The translations under genes were made by a program, and so were the position numbers. The notes beneath the pieces are model-generated. The model was not told the DNA's origin, did not search any database, and was given only the letters and a program-made list of their open reading frames with translations. Positions 22,270 to 30,265 of a DNA stretch of 64,000 bases are shown piece after piece. The stretch's first letter is position 1. The number at the start of each line of letters is the position of its first letter. The DNA lies in the IMG/VR virus record IMGVR_UViG_3300046715_000149, positions 1 to 64,000 of that record. One strand, written 5' to 3'. Source of the stretch: a virus.

Positions 22270-23807
22270 CGCCGCCGGAGGAGATCTCGGCTGCCGAGGA
22301 TCTCTGGGCGGGAGAGCGGGTCGACGAGGACGGCTACGTCCTCGAGCGCGACGACGTGTACGGGGACGAGGTCGGCCCGCACGTGGTCGGCTCCACTCCG
22401 GCCGACATGACCGCGCAGGAGGCCATCGCCGCGCGCTACCGGCTGCCCGAGGAGTTCTGGGGCTCGCGCGAGGTGTTCAAGCTGATCCGCCAGGCCGCGT
22501 GGCAGAGCCAGACTCACCCGGACGCCGTGCTCGCCTGCGTGCTGACCAGAGTGGCCGGCGCGCTCGGGCCCGAGGTCAGCTTCGACACCGGCAAGAGCCT
22601 CGGCACGATGAGCCTGTTCGCGGTGCTGCTGAGCAAGAGCGGCATCGGCAAGTCGGACGCGGTCAAGGCGGCCAAGCGGCTGATGCGGATGCCCTCGTGG
22701 TTGTGCGGGCCGGACGGCGCGATCGACATGGACGTGTTCCGCGACGGGTTGTCGCTGAGCACCGGCGAGGGCCTGGCCGAGACGTTCATGGGCACCGTCG
22801 AGGTGGAGGCGACCAACCCCGACGGCTCGGTCAAGTACGAGATGAAGGGCCGCGGCCGCAACGCGGTGCCCGAGCCGGTCATGGTCAAGGTGCGCAAGGC
22901 GGTCCGCGGCCGGGCCTGGTTCTACGTCGACGAGGGAGAGGTGCTGACCAAGCTGATGCACGAGCGGTCCGGTGCCACGCTGGGCGGGCACTTGCGGACG
23001 GCCTGGTCGGGCGCCGCGCTGTCGCAGTCCAACGCGTCGGAGGAGCGCTGGCGGTACGTCCCGGACGGCAGCTACACGGTCGGCATGATCATCGGCTACC
23101 AGCCGGAGACCGCCGTGACCATGCTGTCCGAGGTCGGCCCGGGCACCCCGCAGCGGTTCCTGTGGCTGGGCGCCCAGGACACCGAGATGCCCCACCCCGA
23201 CGAGGCCTTCGAGTTCCCCGAGCCGCTCGTGCTGCCATCCGAGCACCGCCGGACCGGGGTCGTCCAGTTCCCGGCCGAACTGCGCCGGTGGTTCCGCCAC
23301 CAGATCCACGGCAAGCACGTCGGCACCATCGAGTTCGACCCGATGGACTCGCACGAGCCGCTGATGCGGGCCAAGCTGTCGGCGCTGCTGTGCTACATCG
23401 ACGGCCGGATGCTGGTCGATCGGGACGACTGGATCCTGGCCGGCATGATCTGGTCGGTCTCCTGCGCGATCCGCAACCGGCTGATCCGCTACCGCGACCA
23501 GCAGGCCGAGCGGAGCGCCGAGGAGAAGCGCGCGGCCCGGATCACCGAGGCGGTGGAGATCGAGACGGCCAAGGCGGGCATCGGCGCCGACGTCGAGCGG
23601 GTGGCCCGGCGGATCTATCACTACGTGGCCGAGGCGGCGCCGGAACCGTTCACGTCGGTCAAGGCGTACGTGATCTACAAGAAGTTGTCACGCGACAAGC
23701 CTTTGTTCAAGGCCGCGGTGGCGCACGCGGTGTCCATCGGATGGATCAACGAGATAGATGAGGGTGGATTGGAAACGGGCTCTTCGATGCCAAACGAGCG
23801 ATCTTGA
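22266..23807 (+). CDS. DUF3987-type replicative helicase/primase-associated ATPase
   Basis: A 513-residue protein. A P-loop SGIGKS is at residues 125-130 and a Walker B WFYVDE at about 218-223. The later GMIIGYQPETAVTML and QRFLWLGA resemble the sensor region of DUF3987/RepA-type hexameric helicases found in phages and mobile elements. The N-terminal 70 residues are acidic and the C-terminal 90 form a helical, probably winged-helix tail. It probably unwinds the origin: the candidate origin begins immediately after its stop codon. It overlaps the FHA gene by ATGA. Confidence 0.75.
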   Translation: MTPPEEISAAEDLWAGERVDEDGYVLERDDVYGDEVGPHVVGSTPADMTAQEAIAARYRLPEEFWGSREVFKLIRQAAWQSQTHPDAVLACVLTRVAGALGPEVSFDTGKSLGTMSLFAVLLSKSGIGKSDAVKAAKRLMRMPSWLCGPDGAIDMDVFRDGLSLSTGEGLAETFMGTVEVEATNPDGSVKYEMKGRGRNAVPEPVMVKVRKAVRGRAWFYVDEGEVLTKLMHERSGATLGGHLRTAWSGAALSQSNASEERWRYVPDGSYTVGMIIGYQPETAVTMLSEVGPGTPQRFLWLGAQDTEMPHPDEAFEFPEPLVLPSEHRRTGVVQFPAELRRWFRHQIHGKHVGTIEFDPMDSHEPLMRAKLSALLCYIDGRMLVDRDDWILAGMIWSVSCAIRNRLIRYRDQQAERSAEEKRAARITEAVEIETAKAGIGADVERVARRIYHYVAEAAPEPFTSVKAYVIYKKLSRDKPLFKAAVAHAVSIGWINEIDEGGLETGSSMPNERS

Positions 23808-23812
23808 AAAGT

Positions 23813-23844
23813 GGGGTTCATGGGGTTCACGTGAACCCCATCGG
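23813..23844. repeat. Left origin dyad cluster
   Basis: GGGGTTCA occurs twice directly (23813 and 23822). The second copy forms a perfect 18-bp palindrome with TGAACCCC. ATCGGG follows. Confidence 0.7.
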
Positions 23845-24000
23845 GCACTCTGGCGGTTGCAAAAACGGTAAGGGTACCCTAAGTTGATCGTGGAGTCCAA
23901 GATCTCAAAAAACAGGGCCTGACCTGCGTATATATATAGATATAGATATAGAGTAGCTTGATTAAAATAACGCGCGAGCAAACCAGAGAGACACCCCCTT

Positions 24001-24046
24001 GGGGTTCATGAACCCCAGAACCCCATCGGTAAGCCGTGGCTTACCG
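24001..24046. repeat. Right origin dyad cluster and hairpin
   Basis: GGGGTTCATGAACCCC is a perfect 16-bp palindrome, followed by AGAACCCCATCGG. A perfect hairpin, CGGTAAGCC-GT-GGCTTACCG, then ends at 24046. Confidence 0.7.
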
Positions 24047-24071
24047 AGTAGACATCGATGGGAGTCGAAGG

Positions 24072-24326
24072 ATGACTGAGCGCAGGTGCCGCAACGGCGG
24101 GAAGGCGTGGCCGTTCCATGCCGGCCACGCGGGGGCGCAGGACTACGCGACGGAGCCAATCGTGGTGGCGGTCGGGCGCGAGTTCGCCGAGGAGGTCTCC
24201 GCGCTCGCGGGCTTCGTCGGTGAGGGGTTGGTGGAGATGACCCACGCAGACGGCTGCATGTGCGAGGGAGCGCGTCGGCCGACTGCGGCGTGCGTGCGGA
24301 ACACAATGACCAGCGACCTCACGTAG
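24072..24326 (+). CDS. Small protein of unknown function with Cys residues
   Basis: An 84-residue protein starting MTERRCRNGGKAWPFH. The ATG at 24072 is preceded by GGGAGTCGAAGG. It has a CMC pair near the C-terminus. An upstream in-frame start at 24036 would overlap the origin hairpin and is rejected. No family is recognised. Confidence 0.6.
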   Translation: MTERRCRNGGKAWPFHAGHAGAQDYATEPIVVAVGREFAEEVSALAGFVGEGLVEMTHADGCMCEGARRPTAACVRNTMTSDLT

Positions 24327-24441
24327 CCGCTGTGGGCCGTTCAGGGGCTGGCGTAGGGGTCAGGGTGGGCAGAGGCTTTCTGGAGGCGCACAGAGCCGCT
24401 CAGGCCGTTTCTGACCGAACGGCTGATACGGGTTCCGGGTG

Positions 24442-24471
24442 TTGCCCCCCGATCACCGTCGGGAGTACAGT
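24442..24471 (+). promoter_or_regulatory. Family promoter P6 (TTGCCC-18-TACAGT)
   Basis: Rightward promoter with TTGCCC at 24442-24447, an 18-base spacer ending CGGGAG, and TACAGT at 24466-24471. The following AAGCCGTAACGAGAGGGG is shared with P4. It starts the accessory operon from 24497. Confidence 0.8.
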
Positions 24472-24496
24472 AAGCCGTAACGAGAGGGGTTGTGGG

Positions 24497-24787
24497 ATGA
24501 CTGAGGGGAAGGTGGCCCTGCCCACCGTTGCGGACAAGCAGGCTGAGCAGGTGCAACGCCAGGCCGCGCGGGTGGTCAAGCAGCTTCGGGACCTGGCCGA
24601 CCGGGTGGAGCAGGAGGTCGTCCAGCAGGTCAAGTCCGCCAAGGCGGGCAGTTCGGAGTGGTCGTCCTACGGATGGGTGGCCTCGCGGGTCGTGCACGAG
24701 GTCCAGTGGGGCGTCGCCAACTTGCCGCTCAGCCAGCTCGTCTCCGACGCCGCTGCGGCCGACGTCTACCGCGCGACGGGGGAGTGA
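24497..24787 (+). CDS. Small helical protein of unknown function
   Basis: A 96-residue protein with long predicted helices (DKQAEQVQRQAARVVKQ). GAGAGGGG lies 9 bases before the ATG. It is the first gene behind promoter P6. No family is recognised. Confidence 0.7.
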   Translation: MTEGKVALPTVADKQAEQVQRQAARVVKQLRDLADRVEQEVVQQVKSAKAGSSEWSSYGWVASRVVHEVQWGVANLPLSQLVSDAAAADVYRATGE

Positions 24788-24993
24788 CCGCCGTGCACAT
24801 CGTGGTGACGGTGCAGCTGGACACGGCCGGCGGGATGCGGGTGGCCGCGTCCGATCCGATGGACTGGACGCAGGCCGACATCGAGCGCCGTCGGCTGCTG
24901 GCCGTGCTCGCGCAGCAGCAGCCGCGCGACGTGGCAGCGGGCCGGGTGCGCGCGACGGTCTGCGAGATCGGCGACGAGGTGCTGGTGCGGTGA
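24784..24993 (+). CDS. Small protein of unknown function
   Basis: A 69-residue protein from a GTG overlapping the previous stop. It has a beta-strand start (HIVVTVQLDTAGGM), an acidic helix and a final strand. No family is recognised. Confidence 0.65.
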   Translation: MTAVHIVVTVQLDTAGGMRVAASDPMDWTQADIERRRLLAVLAQQQPRDVAAGRVRATVCEIGDEVLVR

Positions 24994-25256
24994 GCGACCG
25001 GGTGCAGCTGGACGAGCCGCAGCACGCGGCTCTGGCGCGCGAGGTGGTCGCCGCGGCCCGCGAGTACTACCGGACCGGCGGTGACGTGACCGCGCACAAC
25101 GAGCTGATGGACGCCGTACAGCGGCTCGAGGAGTCGTACCGAAAACTGCTGATCCGGCCGACCTCGTGCTGGTGTGGCACTGGCCACGAGCACGAGCGCG
25201 GCGCGGGCTACCACTGCCGCCCGAAGGGGCCGGGGGTAGGTCATGGCCGCGAGTGA
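24990..25256 (+). CDS. Small protein with C-terminal Cys/His cluster
   Basis: An 88-residue protein from a GTG with a GTGA overlap. A helical part is followed by CWCGTGHEHERGAGYHC, a possible metal-binding knuckle. The function is unknown. Confidence 0.65.
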   Translation: MSDRVQLDEPQHAALAREVVAAAREYYRTGGDVTAHNELMDAVQRLEESYRKLLIRPTSCWCGTGHEHERGAGYHCRPKGPGVGHGRE

Positions 25257-25452
25257 TCACCCCGGCTACCGCGTGCCGACCCGCGCCGGTGAGGCGCGTG
25301 CCAAGTCGGCCGGCATCGTGCTCGACAATCACCGGATCGAGCGGGACGGCAGCGTGTGGCTGTGCGTGCACTGCAAGGTCACGTGGCCATGGCCGCAACC
25401 CCTGCCGATGCCGGCTGTGCCGTGCGTCCCGCGCAGGTGGGGTGACCAGTGA
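25243..25452 (+). CDS. Small protein with zinc-ribbon-like cysteines
   Basis: A 69-residue protein with CVHC and a later single Cys. It overlaps the previous gene by 14 bases and the next by GTGA. No family is recognised. Confidence 0.65.
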   Translation: MAASDHPGYRVPTRAGEARAKSAGIVLDNHRIERDGSVWLCVHCKVTWPWPQPLPMPAVPCVPRRWGDQ

Positions 25453-25922
25453 CCGGCTTGGCGTGGGCGGCCGGCGTGATCGGCTACGTGGTCGTGGCCG
25501 TGCTGACCGCGCGCCTGTTCGTTCGCGCCGACCTGGAGCGGGCCGCGCGCCACGCGCTGAAGGATCGCAGAGATGCGGCTCGTTACGTGAAGCCGGGGGC
25601 GGACGCCGAGGAGCGCGAGCGATGGGCATCCGTCCAAGGATCATTGATCACCCAGAATGACCGTGACGAGTCGGCCCGCCTCGGGCTCACGGTGGGCGCG
25701 GGCTGGCCGATCTTCTGGCTGTTCACGGCCGCTCTTGCCTTGGTCGCCATGCTGGCCGGCCTGCTCCACATGGGTGCCCGCAAGATGTCCGCGGACATCG
25801 TTCCGCAGGCCGAGCGGGACCGCCTGGCTGCCATCACGCAACGACGCGAGCGGCAGGAGCTGGACCTTCTTCGCAAGCAGGCCCGCGACCTCAGCCTGCC
25901 GTTCCCCCGGGACGACGCATGA
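25449..25922 (+). CDS. Membrane protein with coiled-coil tail
   Basis: A 157-residue protein with one hydrophobic segment at about residues 4-24 and a second at about 84-107. A charged coiled-coil stretch follows (AERDRLAAITQRRERQELDL). It starts with GTG overlapping the upstream stop. Role unknown. Confidence 0.7.
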   Translation: MTGLAWAAGVIGYVVVAVLTARLFVRADLERAARHALKDRRDAARYVKPGADAEERERWASVQGSLITQNDRDESARLGLTVGAGWPIFWLFTAALALVAMLAGLLHMGARKMSADIVPQAERDRLAAITQRRERQELDLLRKQARDLSLPFPRDDA

Positions 25923-26122
25923 GCCCCGGCGGAGTGACCTGGCTGCGGGTGACGATCCTCGCGCTCTACGCCTTCACCGGCGGCGGCGTGGCTGTCGGTG
26001 GCATGACCGCGGGCGAGCTCGTCCTGATGGTCGTCCTCGGCGTGATCGCGTTCGCAGGCATCGTGCTGGCCGACTGGATCAACGCGGACGCGCGCGGAGG
26101 GACGGCGAGTGAGCACCGCTGA
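25919..26122 (+). CDS. Small two-segment membrane protein
   Basis: A 67-residue protein with hydrophobic segments at about residues 8-28 and 31-51 and a short acidic tail. It overlaps its neighbours by ATGA and by 14 bases. A small membrane or holin-like protein is possible, but it is far from the lysis genes. Confidence 0.65.
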   Translation: MSPGGVTWLRVTILALYAFTGGGVAVGGMTAGELVLMVVLGVIAFAGIVLADWINADARGGTASEHR

Positions 26123-26348
26123 GCAGATGGACTGGCTTACCCGGCGATTGCTGCACACGTCGCAGCACAACAAATGCCCGATCTTTATCGCTGGACGGAT
26201 ACAGGACGACATCAATGCACTGCGATCAATGGCCGGACTGCCGGAGTTCGTCTGGGGCGACTGGGTGCCGGACGAGGAAGTGCAGCGGTGCACCGTGCAT
26301 GCCGAGGACTGCACAGGTCAGCACACTCATCCTGCGGCCGGCCCGTGA
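26109..26348 (+). CDS. Small protein of unknown function
   Basis: A 79-residue protein from a GTG start (MSTAEQMDWLTRRLLHTSQ) with a Cys/His-containing C-terminus (CTVHAEDCTGQHTH). No family is recognised. Confidence 0.6.
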   Translation: MSTAEQMDWLTRRLLHTSQHNKCPIFIAGRIQDDINALRSMAGLPEFVWGDWVPDEEVQRCTVHAEDCTGQHTHPAAGP

Positions 26349-26542
26349 GTGCGTCAGGCCAGATGCCCAGCGACTACGGCCAGCACTGGACGCCCGAGGC
26401 GGCCTGGCCGGACTACGGCGCGTGCGGGTGCGGCGCCGAGGCAGCCACGCCGTGCCTGGACCGCCGAATCAAGCACCTTCCGCCCCGCAAGATGTGGACC
26501 GCCCACCCGGACCGGCAATGCTTCACGGGAGTCAGAGGATGA
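26345..26542 (+). CDS. Small zinc-finger-like protein
   Basis: A 65-residue protein from a GTG overlapping the previous stop. CGCGAEAATPC followed by HPDRQ matches the short phage zinc-finger pattern C-x-C-x(4-6)-C...H-x-x-R common in actinophages. A nucleic-acid-binding role is likely but unproven. Confidence 0.65.
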   Translation: MSASGQMPSDYGQHWTPEAAWPDYGACGCGAEAATPCLDRRIKHLPPRKMWTAHPDRQCFTGVRG

Positions 26543-26546
26543 CGAT

Positions 26547-27041
26547 ATGAGCGAATATGTGCGGAGTCCGATCATCGAGATCACCGTGTACGGGACACCA
26601 GCCCCGCAGGGGTCGAAGTCCTTCAAGGGCATCAGCGGCGGGCGCGGGATCATGGTGGAGTCGTCCAAGAAGGTGAAGCCCTGGCGTGATGCGGTCCGCG
26701 CGGACGCGATCGTGGAGCGGCAGGCGATGACCGCGTTCGCGGTGCTGGACGAGCCGCTGTACGCCGAGATGGTCTTCACGTTCGTCCGCCCGCGGTCGCA
26801 CTACCGGACCGGCCGCAACGCGCACCTTCTCCGCGATGGGGCTCCGGACCGGCCGTCGGCCAAGCCGGACGTGTCGAAGCTGTGCCGGTCGACAGAGGAC
26901 GCGCTGACCGACGCGGGGATCTGGCGGGACGACGCCCGGGTGGTCGAGTACACCCGGCTGGCGAAGGTGTTCGCGGGCGAGGACAAGGACGCGCTGGACT
27001 CGCCCGGTGCGGTGATCCGGGTCTACCGCAACATTGGTTAG
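26547..27041 (+). CDS. rusA: RusA-type Holliday junction resolvase
   Basis: A 164-residue protein. The N-terminal strand VYGTPAPQGSK, then KPWRDAVR, and the hallmark KPDVSKLCRSTEDALTDAG followed by WRDDARVVEY contain the acidic residues that bind metal in RusA. RusA cuts four-way junctions and is common in phages with a recombination system like the exonuclease/ERF pair here. The length is as expected. Confidence 0.85.
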   Translation: MSEYVRSPIIEITVYGTPAPQGSKSFKGISGGRGIMVESSKKVKPWRDAVRADAIVERQAMTAFAVLDEPLYAEMVFTFVRPRSHYRTGRNAHLLRDGAPDRPSAKPDVSKLCRSTEDALTDAGIWRDDARVVEYTRLAKVFAGEDKDALDSPGAVIRVYRNIG

Positions 27042-27052
27042 ATCAACGACGA

Positions 27053-27073
27053 GTTGCGGATTGCGTCCGCAAC
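27053..27073 (+). promoter_or_regulatory. Stem-loop after rusA
   Basis: GTTGCGGA pairs with TCCGCAAC around a 5-base loop between rusA and the next gene, just upstream of its ribosome-binding site. It may limit read-through. Confidence 0.4.
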
Positions 27074-27093
27074 TTCGAACGACAGGAGACGAG

Positions 27094-27402
27094 ATGGGTG
27101 CGGAGAAGATGCCTGGTCGCCGGTTCGGCGTGCCAGCCGGACGGACCGAGCGGACCGAGCGGATGGTGCGGACCGTCTACCCGGACGGGACGACCGTGGA
27201 CAGTGAGCCTGCCGAGGTGGCCAAGGGTGCGGGGATGGCCTGGGCTGGCCTCGCGGGGATCTTCGCGAAGGCGGGCGCACCGGAGGGGACGCGGCGCAAG
27301 ACGTTCACCCGCACGGTGATCGTCGAGGCAAGCCCGTGGGTCGAGGTGGTCCTACCGGACGCCGAGGAGCCGGCTGGCGAGGATGCGGCGGTCGGATCAT
27401 GA
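27094..27402 (+). CDS. Protein of unknown function
   Basis: A 102-residue protein starting MGAEKMPGRRFGVPAG. ACAGGAGACGAG precedes the ATG; the longer frame to 27034 runs through the stem-loop. It has a beta-hairpin-like start (MVRTVYPDGTTVDSE) and an acidic end. No family is recognised. Confidence 0.65.
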   Translation: MGAEKMPGRRFGVPAGRTERTERMVRTVYPDGTTVDSEPAEVAKGAGMAWAGLAGIFAKAGAPEGTRRKTFTRTVIVEASPWVEVVLPDAEEPAGEDAAVGS

Positions 27403-27755
27403 AGGCGCTGATCATCGGCGGCGAGCGGCACGGCGAGTGGATCGACGTGCTCGACGGCTCGCACGCGTGGGTGGACATCCGCACCGCGGACACCTTCCGC
27501 ATCCGCAAACTCGGGTGGGGGGTGACCCGCATCGGGCAGGGTGGCGCCGAGCTGACCGGCGAGAAGTACAAGGTCGTCCTGGCGATCCACCCGGTGATCG
27601 CGACCGGCGACGCGATGGAGCAGCAGATCGTTACGCAGATGATCCAGATGATGGCGATGAACCTGTTCATCCGCACGCACGGTGAGGCGGTCGACCCCGA
27701 GCCGGTGCCCGACACTCCGGCGGTCCTGTTCGGCCCGGACGGGGGCCCGCTGTGA
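27399..27755 (+). CDS. Protein of unknown function
   Basis: A 118-residue protein starting MKALIIGGERHGEWID, with an Ile/Met-rich helix (EQQIVTQMIQMMAMNLF) in the second half. It is ATGA-coupled to the previous gene. No family is recognised. Confidence 0.7.
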   Translation: MKALIIGGERHGEWIDVLDGSHAWVDIRTADTFRIRKLGWGVTRIGQGGAELTGEKYKVVLAIHPVIATGDAMEQQIVTQMIQMMAMNLFIRTHGEAVDPEPVPDTPAVLFGPDGGPL

Positions 27756-28225
27756 TCGAGCGACTCCGCGGCACCGACCGCACAGACGACCCGCTGTTCA
27801 ACCTGGACGAGGCATTCCTGCCGTTCCGCGTCTTGGTCATGAGCTCCCAGTGGTACGCGACCTACCTGTTCGGCATGGCCGCCGCGCCGATCGGCATCGA
27901 CTGGCAGCGTCGCTACCGGGAGCCCAAGCCGGGCGAACTGTGCTTCGCCACTGACTACGCGATCAACCCGCGCGCCGACGCGGACACGCTGCTGAAATCG
28001 TTCGGCTACTTCCTCGGCGAGCAGCAGGAGCCGATCTACGACGACGAGACGTGGGCCAAGGTCCAGGATCAATACGATGATCGGAAGGACTGTCCGACCG
28101 AGCGGGTCTTCTACATCCAGTACGGCCCGAAGCCGGACGACGTGTGCCGGTGGGAGAACGCCCAGTGCCAGGTGATCGCCACTCGCGCGATCAGCGACGA
28201 ACTGCACGATAGGTGGCGGTCGTGA
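27752..28225 (+). CDS. Protein of unknown function
   Basis: A 157-residue protein from a GTG, rich in aromatics (MSSQWYATYLFGM) with two cysteines near the C-terminus. It is coupled to both neighbours. No family is recognised. Confidence 0.7.
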   Translation: MIERLRGTDRTDDPLFNLDEAFLPFRVLVMSSQWYATYLFGMAAAPIGIDWQRRYREPKPGELCFATDYAINPRADADTLLKSFGYFLGEQQEPIYDDETWAKVQDQYDDRKDCPTERVFYIQYGPKPDDVCRWENAQCQVIATRAISDELHDRWRS

Positions 28226-28425
28226 CCGACTGGTTCCGGGTGACCGTCGAGGACCTCCAGACCGGAGACAAGCAGGTGGTCGAGGTGGCCGGGGGGGACT
28301 ACGTGATCAACACGTTCGGCTCGTGCTACCTCGACTCGATGCAGACCTACATGGGCGGCACCGTCCAGGTGTTCATCAAGGACCACCGCCCGGCCGCCAA
28401 GCCACGACACCCGGAGTCGGCGTGA
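28222..28425 (+). CDS. Small protein of unknown function
   Basis: A 67-residue beta-rich protein from the GTG at 28222, which overlaps the previous stop; the GTG at 28213 is an alternative. No family is recognised. Confidence 0.6.
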   Translation: MTDWFRVTVEDLQTGDKQVVEVAGGDYVINTFGSCYLDSMQTYMGGTVQVFIKDHRPAAKPRHPESA

Positions 28426-28709
28426 CGGGCCGCGCGGGCTACTCCCTGCCCGAGACGCGGGCGGTGATCGAGGCGCTGGTCGCCGTCCGCGTGGCGCACG
28501 GCCTGTCGCAGAAGGATCTCGCCGACCTGATGGGTGCCGATCAGGCGTGGCTGAGCACCGTCGAGACGGGCGGCCGGCCCGATCCGCAGTTCTCCACGAT
28601 CGTCCGCCTTGCTCAGGCGCTGGGCGTGACGTCATCCCTCACGATCTACGACCCACGCTCCGGCGACTCGTGGATCCTGCCGATCACCCCCGACCGGAGG
28701 GCAGCCTGA
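28422..28709 (+). CDS. XRE-family helix-turn-helix regulator
   Basis: A 95-residue protein with a standard XRE/Cro-type HTH across residues about 18-70: AHGLSQKDLADLMGADQ, AWLSTVETGGRPDPQFST, VRLAQALGV. It probably binds an operator as a dimer. Starting with GTG inside a run of coupled small genes, it is not autoregulated from an adjacent divergent promoter as phage repressors often are. Its targets could include the GTACTnnnAGTAC sites; this is a guess. Confidence 0.8.
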   Translation: MTGRAGYSLPETRAVIEALVAVRVAHGLSQKDLADLMGADQAWLSTVETGGRPDPQFSTIVRLAQALGVTSSLTIYDPRSGDSWILPITPDRRAA

Positions 28710-28909
28710 TGGCCCACGACCGGCCCGACCGGCACCCGCTGTGCACCTGCCCGGAGTCGACCTTTACCTTCTGGCCGGACCGCGATGCATGCAGGGCCCG
28801 GGCCTTCCCGCTCGACCCGCACCCGGTGCTGGAGATCGAGGACATCCGGGACATCAGGGCGATCGTCGCCGGTCTGTACCCGCCCGGTTCTCGCAGTTCG
28901 GAGCGCTGA
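28709..28909 (+). CDS. Small protein of unknown function
   Basis: A 66-residue protein starting MAHDRPDRHPLCTCPES, with Cys and His in the first 20 residues and an acidic helix later. It is TGATG-coupled to the XRE gene. No family is recognised. Confidence 0.6.
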   Translation: MAHDRPDRHPLCTCPESTFTFWPDRDACRARAFPLDPHPVLEIEDIRDIRAIVAGLYPPGSRSSER

Positions 28910-28915
28910 CATGCC

Positions 28916-29554
28916 ATGATCGCGGCCATGACGCGCACGGAGACGAGCATGGCGGACCGGTGCTACGAGGCGACGTCCGACGCGCGGGGCCGGATCGATC
29001 GGCTGTATCCGCTGATCGTCGAGCCAGAGAACGGCGGCCCGGACACCGGGACGATCGGCCGGCACGCGCCCGAGTCGTCCGAGCCGTGGGGCAAGCAGGC
29101 CGCCGGCGCCTACTTCGACCTGTACTTCGGCGCTCGCGAGTACGCCCGGGCCATGCGCGGCGCCGCGCGGATGCGCCGTCCGGCCGACGTGTGCGGGCAC
29201 GCGGCCCTCGACATCGTGGACGCGATGGTGACCATCTCGCAGCCGTTCATCCTGCGCGGTGTGACTCGCGGACTCGAGCGGCTGGTCCGCCAGGCCGATC
29301 AGGTACCGGGTATCGACGAGGGTGAGCCGTGGGTGGCGCTGCCCAGCCTGCCCGGTCTTCCGCCGCTCGCGTGCCCGTACTGTCGGACGTTCGGCTTGCG
29401 TATGCTCAAGCGCAAGGGTGAGGTCAAGTGTTTCTTCCCCGGCTGCACGGACTCCGACGGATCGCCGACCCGGGCGCGACTGGAGCCGGGCCGGATGACG
29501 GGTGAGGCGCGGCTGATCTTCGGAGACGGCATCATGATGGGCGGCGAGGCGTGA
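28916..29554 (+). CDS. Protein with C-terminal zinc knuckle
   Basis: A 212-residue protein. The first 150 residues are helical with a conserved-looking ISQPFILRGVTRGLERL. A four-cysteine zinc ribbon follows (CPYCRTF, then CFFPGC) and a short tail. The start could be 28916 or 28928. The same layout is frequent in actinophage proteins of unknown role. Confidence 0.7.
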   Translation: MIAAMTRTETSMADRCYEATSDARGRIDRLYPLIVEPENGGPDTGTIGRHAPESSEPWGKQAAGAYFDLYFGAREYARAMRGAARMRRPADVCGHAALDIVDAMVTISQPFILRGVTRGLERLVRQADQVPGIDEGEPWVALPSLPGLPPLACPYCRTFGLRMLKRKGEVKCFFPGCTDSDGSPTRARLEPGRMTGEARLIFGDGIMMGGEA

Positions 29555-29676
29555 GGATCGAGCGATACCTCGGCCGGGTGATCGGCTTGCGCAGCAGGTC
29601 AGGGAGACGTTGGCTGATCGACGCGCTGACCGCGCGGGCCATTCGGTTGCACAAGCAGTCGGGCGGCCCGGCGTGA
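29551..29676 (+). CDS. Very small basic protein
   Basis: A 41-residue frame from a GTG overlapping the previous stop (GTGA) and overlapping the next start (GTGA). It is Arg/Leu-rich, beginning VRIERYLGRVIGLRS. Coupling on both sides and codon bias support it; the function is unknown. Confidence 0.5.
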   Translation: MRIERYLGRVIGLRSRSGRRWLIDALTARAIRLHKQSGGPA

Positions 29677-29894
29677 GTGTCCGGATCACCAGGGAAGTTC
29701 TGGACGCGATGAACACCGGCATGCCGCATGATCTGGCCTTGGTGACCAGGGCGCGCCAGATTCTGGAGGCGGCCGGGTGTGAGGTGGAGATCCATCCTGC
29801 GGAGAAGGCCGAAATCGATCGGCTGCACAGGATGGCCGAGCGCTGTCACGCCGAGGCCGACGCGCTGGCGGCCCGGTTGAGTGGTGGCGCATGA
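29673..29894 (+). CDS. Small helical protein of unknown function
   Basis: A 73-residue protein from a GTG (MSVRITREVLDAMNTG), mostly helical with a heptad-like C-terminal half. It is ATGA-coupled to the next gene. No family is recognised. Confidence 0.6.
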   Translation: MSVRITREVLDAMNTGMPHDLALVTRARQILEAAGCEVEIHPAEKAEIDRLHRMAERCHAEADALAARLSGGA

Positions 29895-30265
29895 GTGAAT
29901 CAGTCGAGGCGCAGACACTTCCCCACCCGTGCGGCGCGACGAGGCCGCCCCTGCGTGACCCCGGCTGGGAGTGCACCGGCCGGGACCTGATCATCGTCAC
30001 TACGACGAAGGTAACGGGCGAACTCCTGCCCGTCGTCCTTCCCGCGCGAGCCCTGGAGATCCACGAGCCTGAGGATTGGTGGGACACCCCGGTCCGTCCG
30101 TTCACCGGTGGCGACCACCTGCATCTCTGCGTGCCGCGGCGCCCGACCTCGTTTCGGGGCGACACGGTGATGCACGAGGGTGACGCTGCGGTCCTGTGGA
30201 AATATCTGGGCCCGGTCGCCGGCGGGGGGCATGCCTGGATGGGCCCGCCCCCGGAAGGGTCATGA
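29891..30265 (+). CDS. Protein of unknown function
   Basis: A 124-residue protein starting MSESVEAQTLPHPCGA, with several prolines and tryptophans and beta-strand segments (DLIIVTTTKVTGELL). It is coupled to both neighbours. No family is recognised. Confidence 0.65.
   Translation: MSESVEAQTLPHPCGATRPPLRDPGWECTGRDLIIVTTTKVTGELLPVVLPARALEIHEPEDWWDTPVRPFTGGDHLHLCVPRRPTSFRGDTVMHEGDAAVLWKYLGPVAGGGHAWMGPPPEGS

Larger units (their letters stand above)
23808..24071. other. Candidate replication origin
   Basis: A 264-bp non-coding stretch next to the helicase gene, with an AT-rich island in a high-GC genome. At about 23928-23955 it reads GTATATATATAG with repeated ATATAGAT units. The island is flanked by dyads built from GGGGTTCA: GGGGTTCACGTGAACCCC at 23822-23839 and GGGGTTCATGAACCCC at 24001-24016, each followed by CCCATCGG-type repeats. 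AGGGTACCCT is a further palindrome. The layout of iteron-like dyads plus a melting region is what origins have. Confidence 0.65.

Noticed and set aside
28422-28709. XRE protein named as the phage immunity repressor
   Set aside because: It lies within a coupled rightward operon with no divergent promoter. The repressor role is only one possibility and is not claimed.
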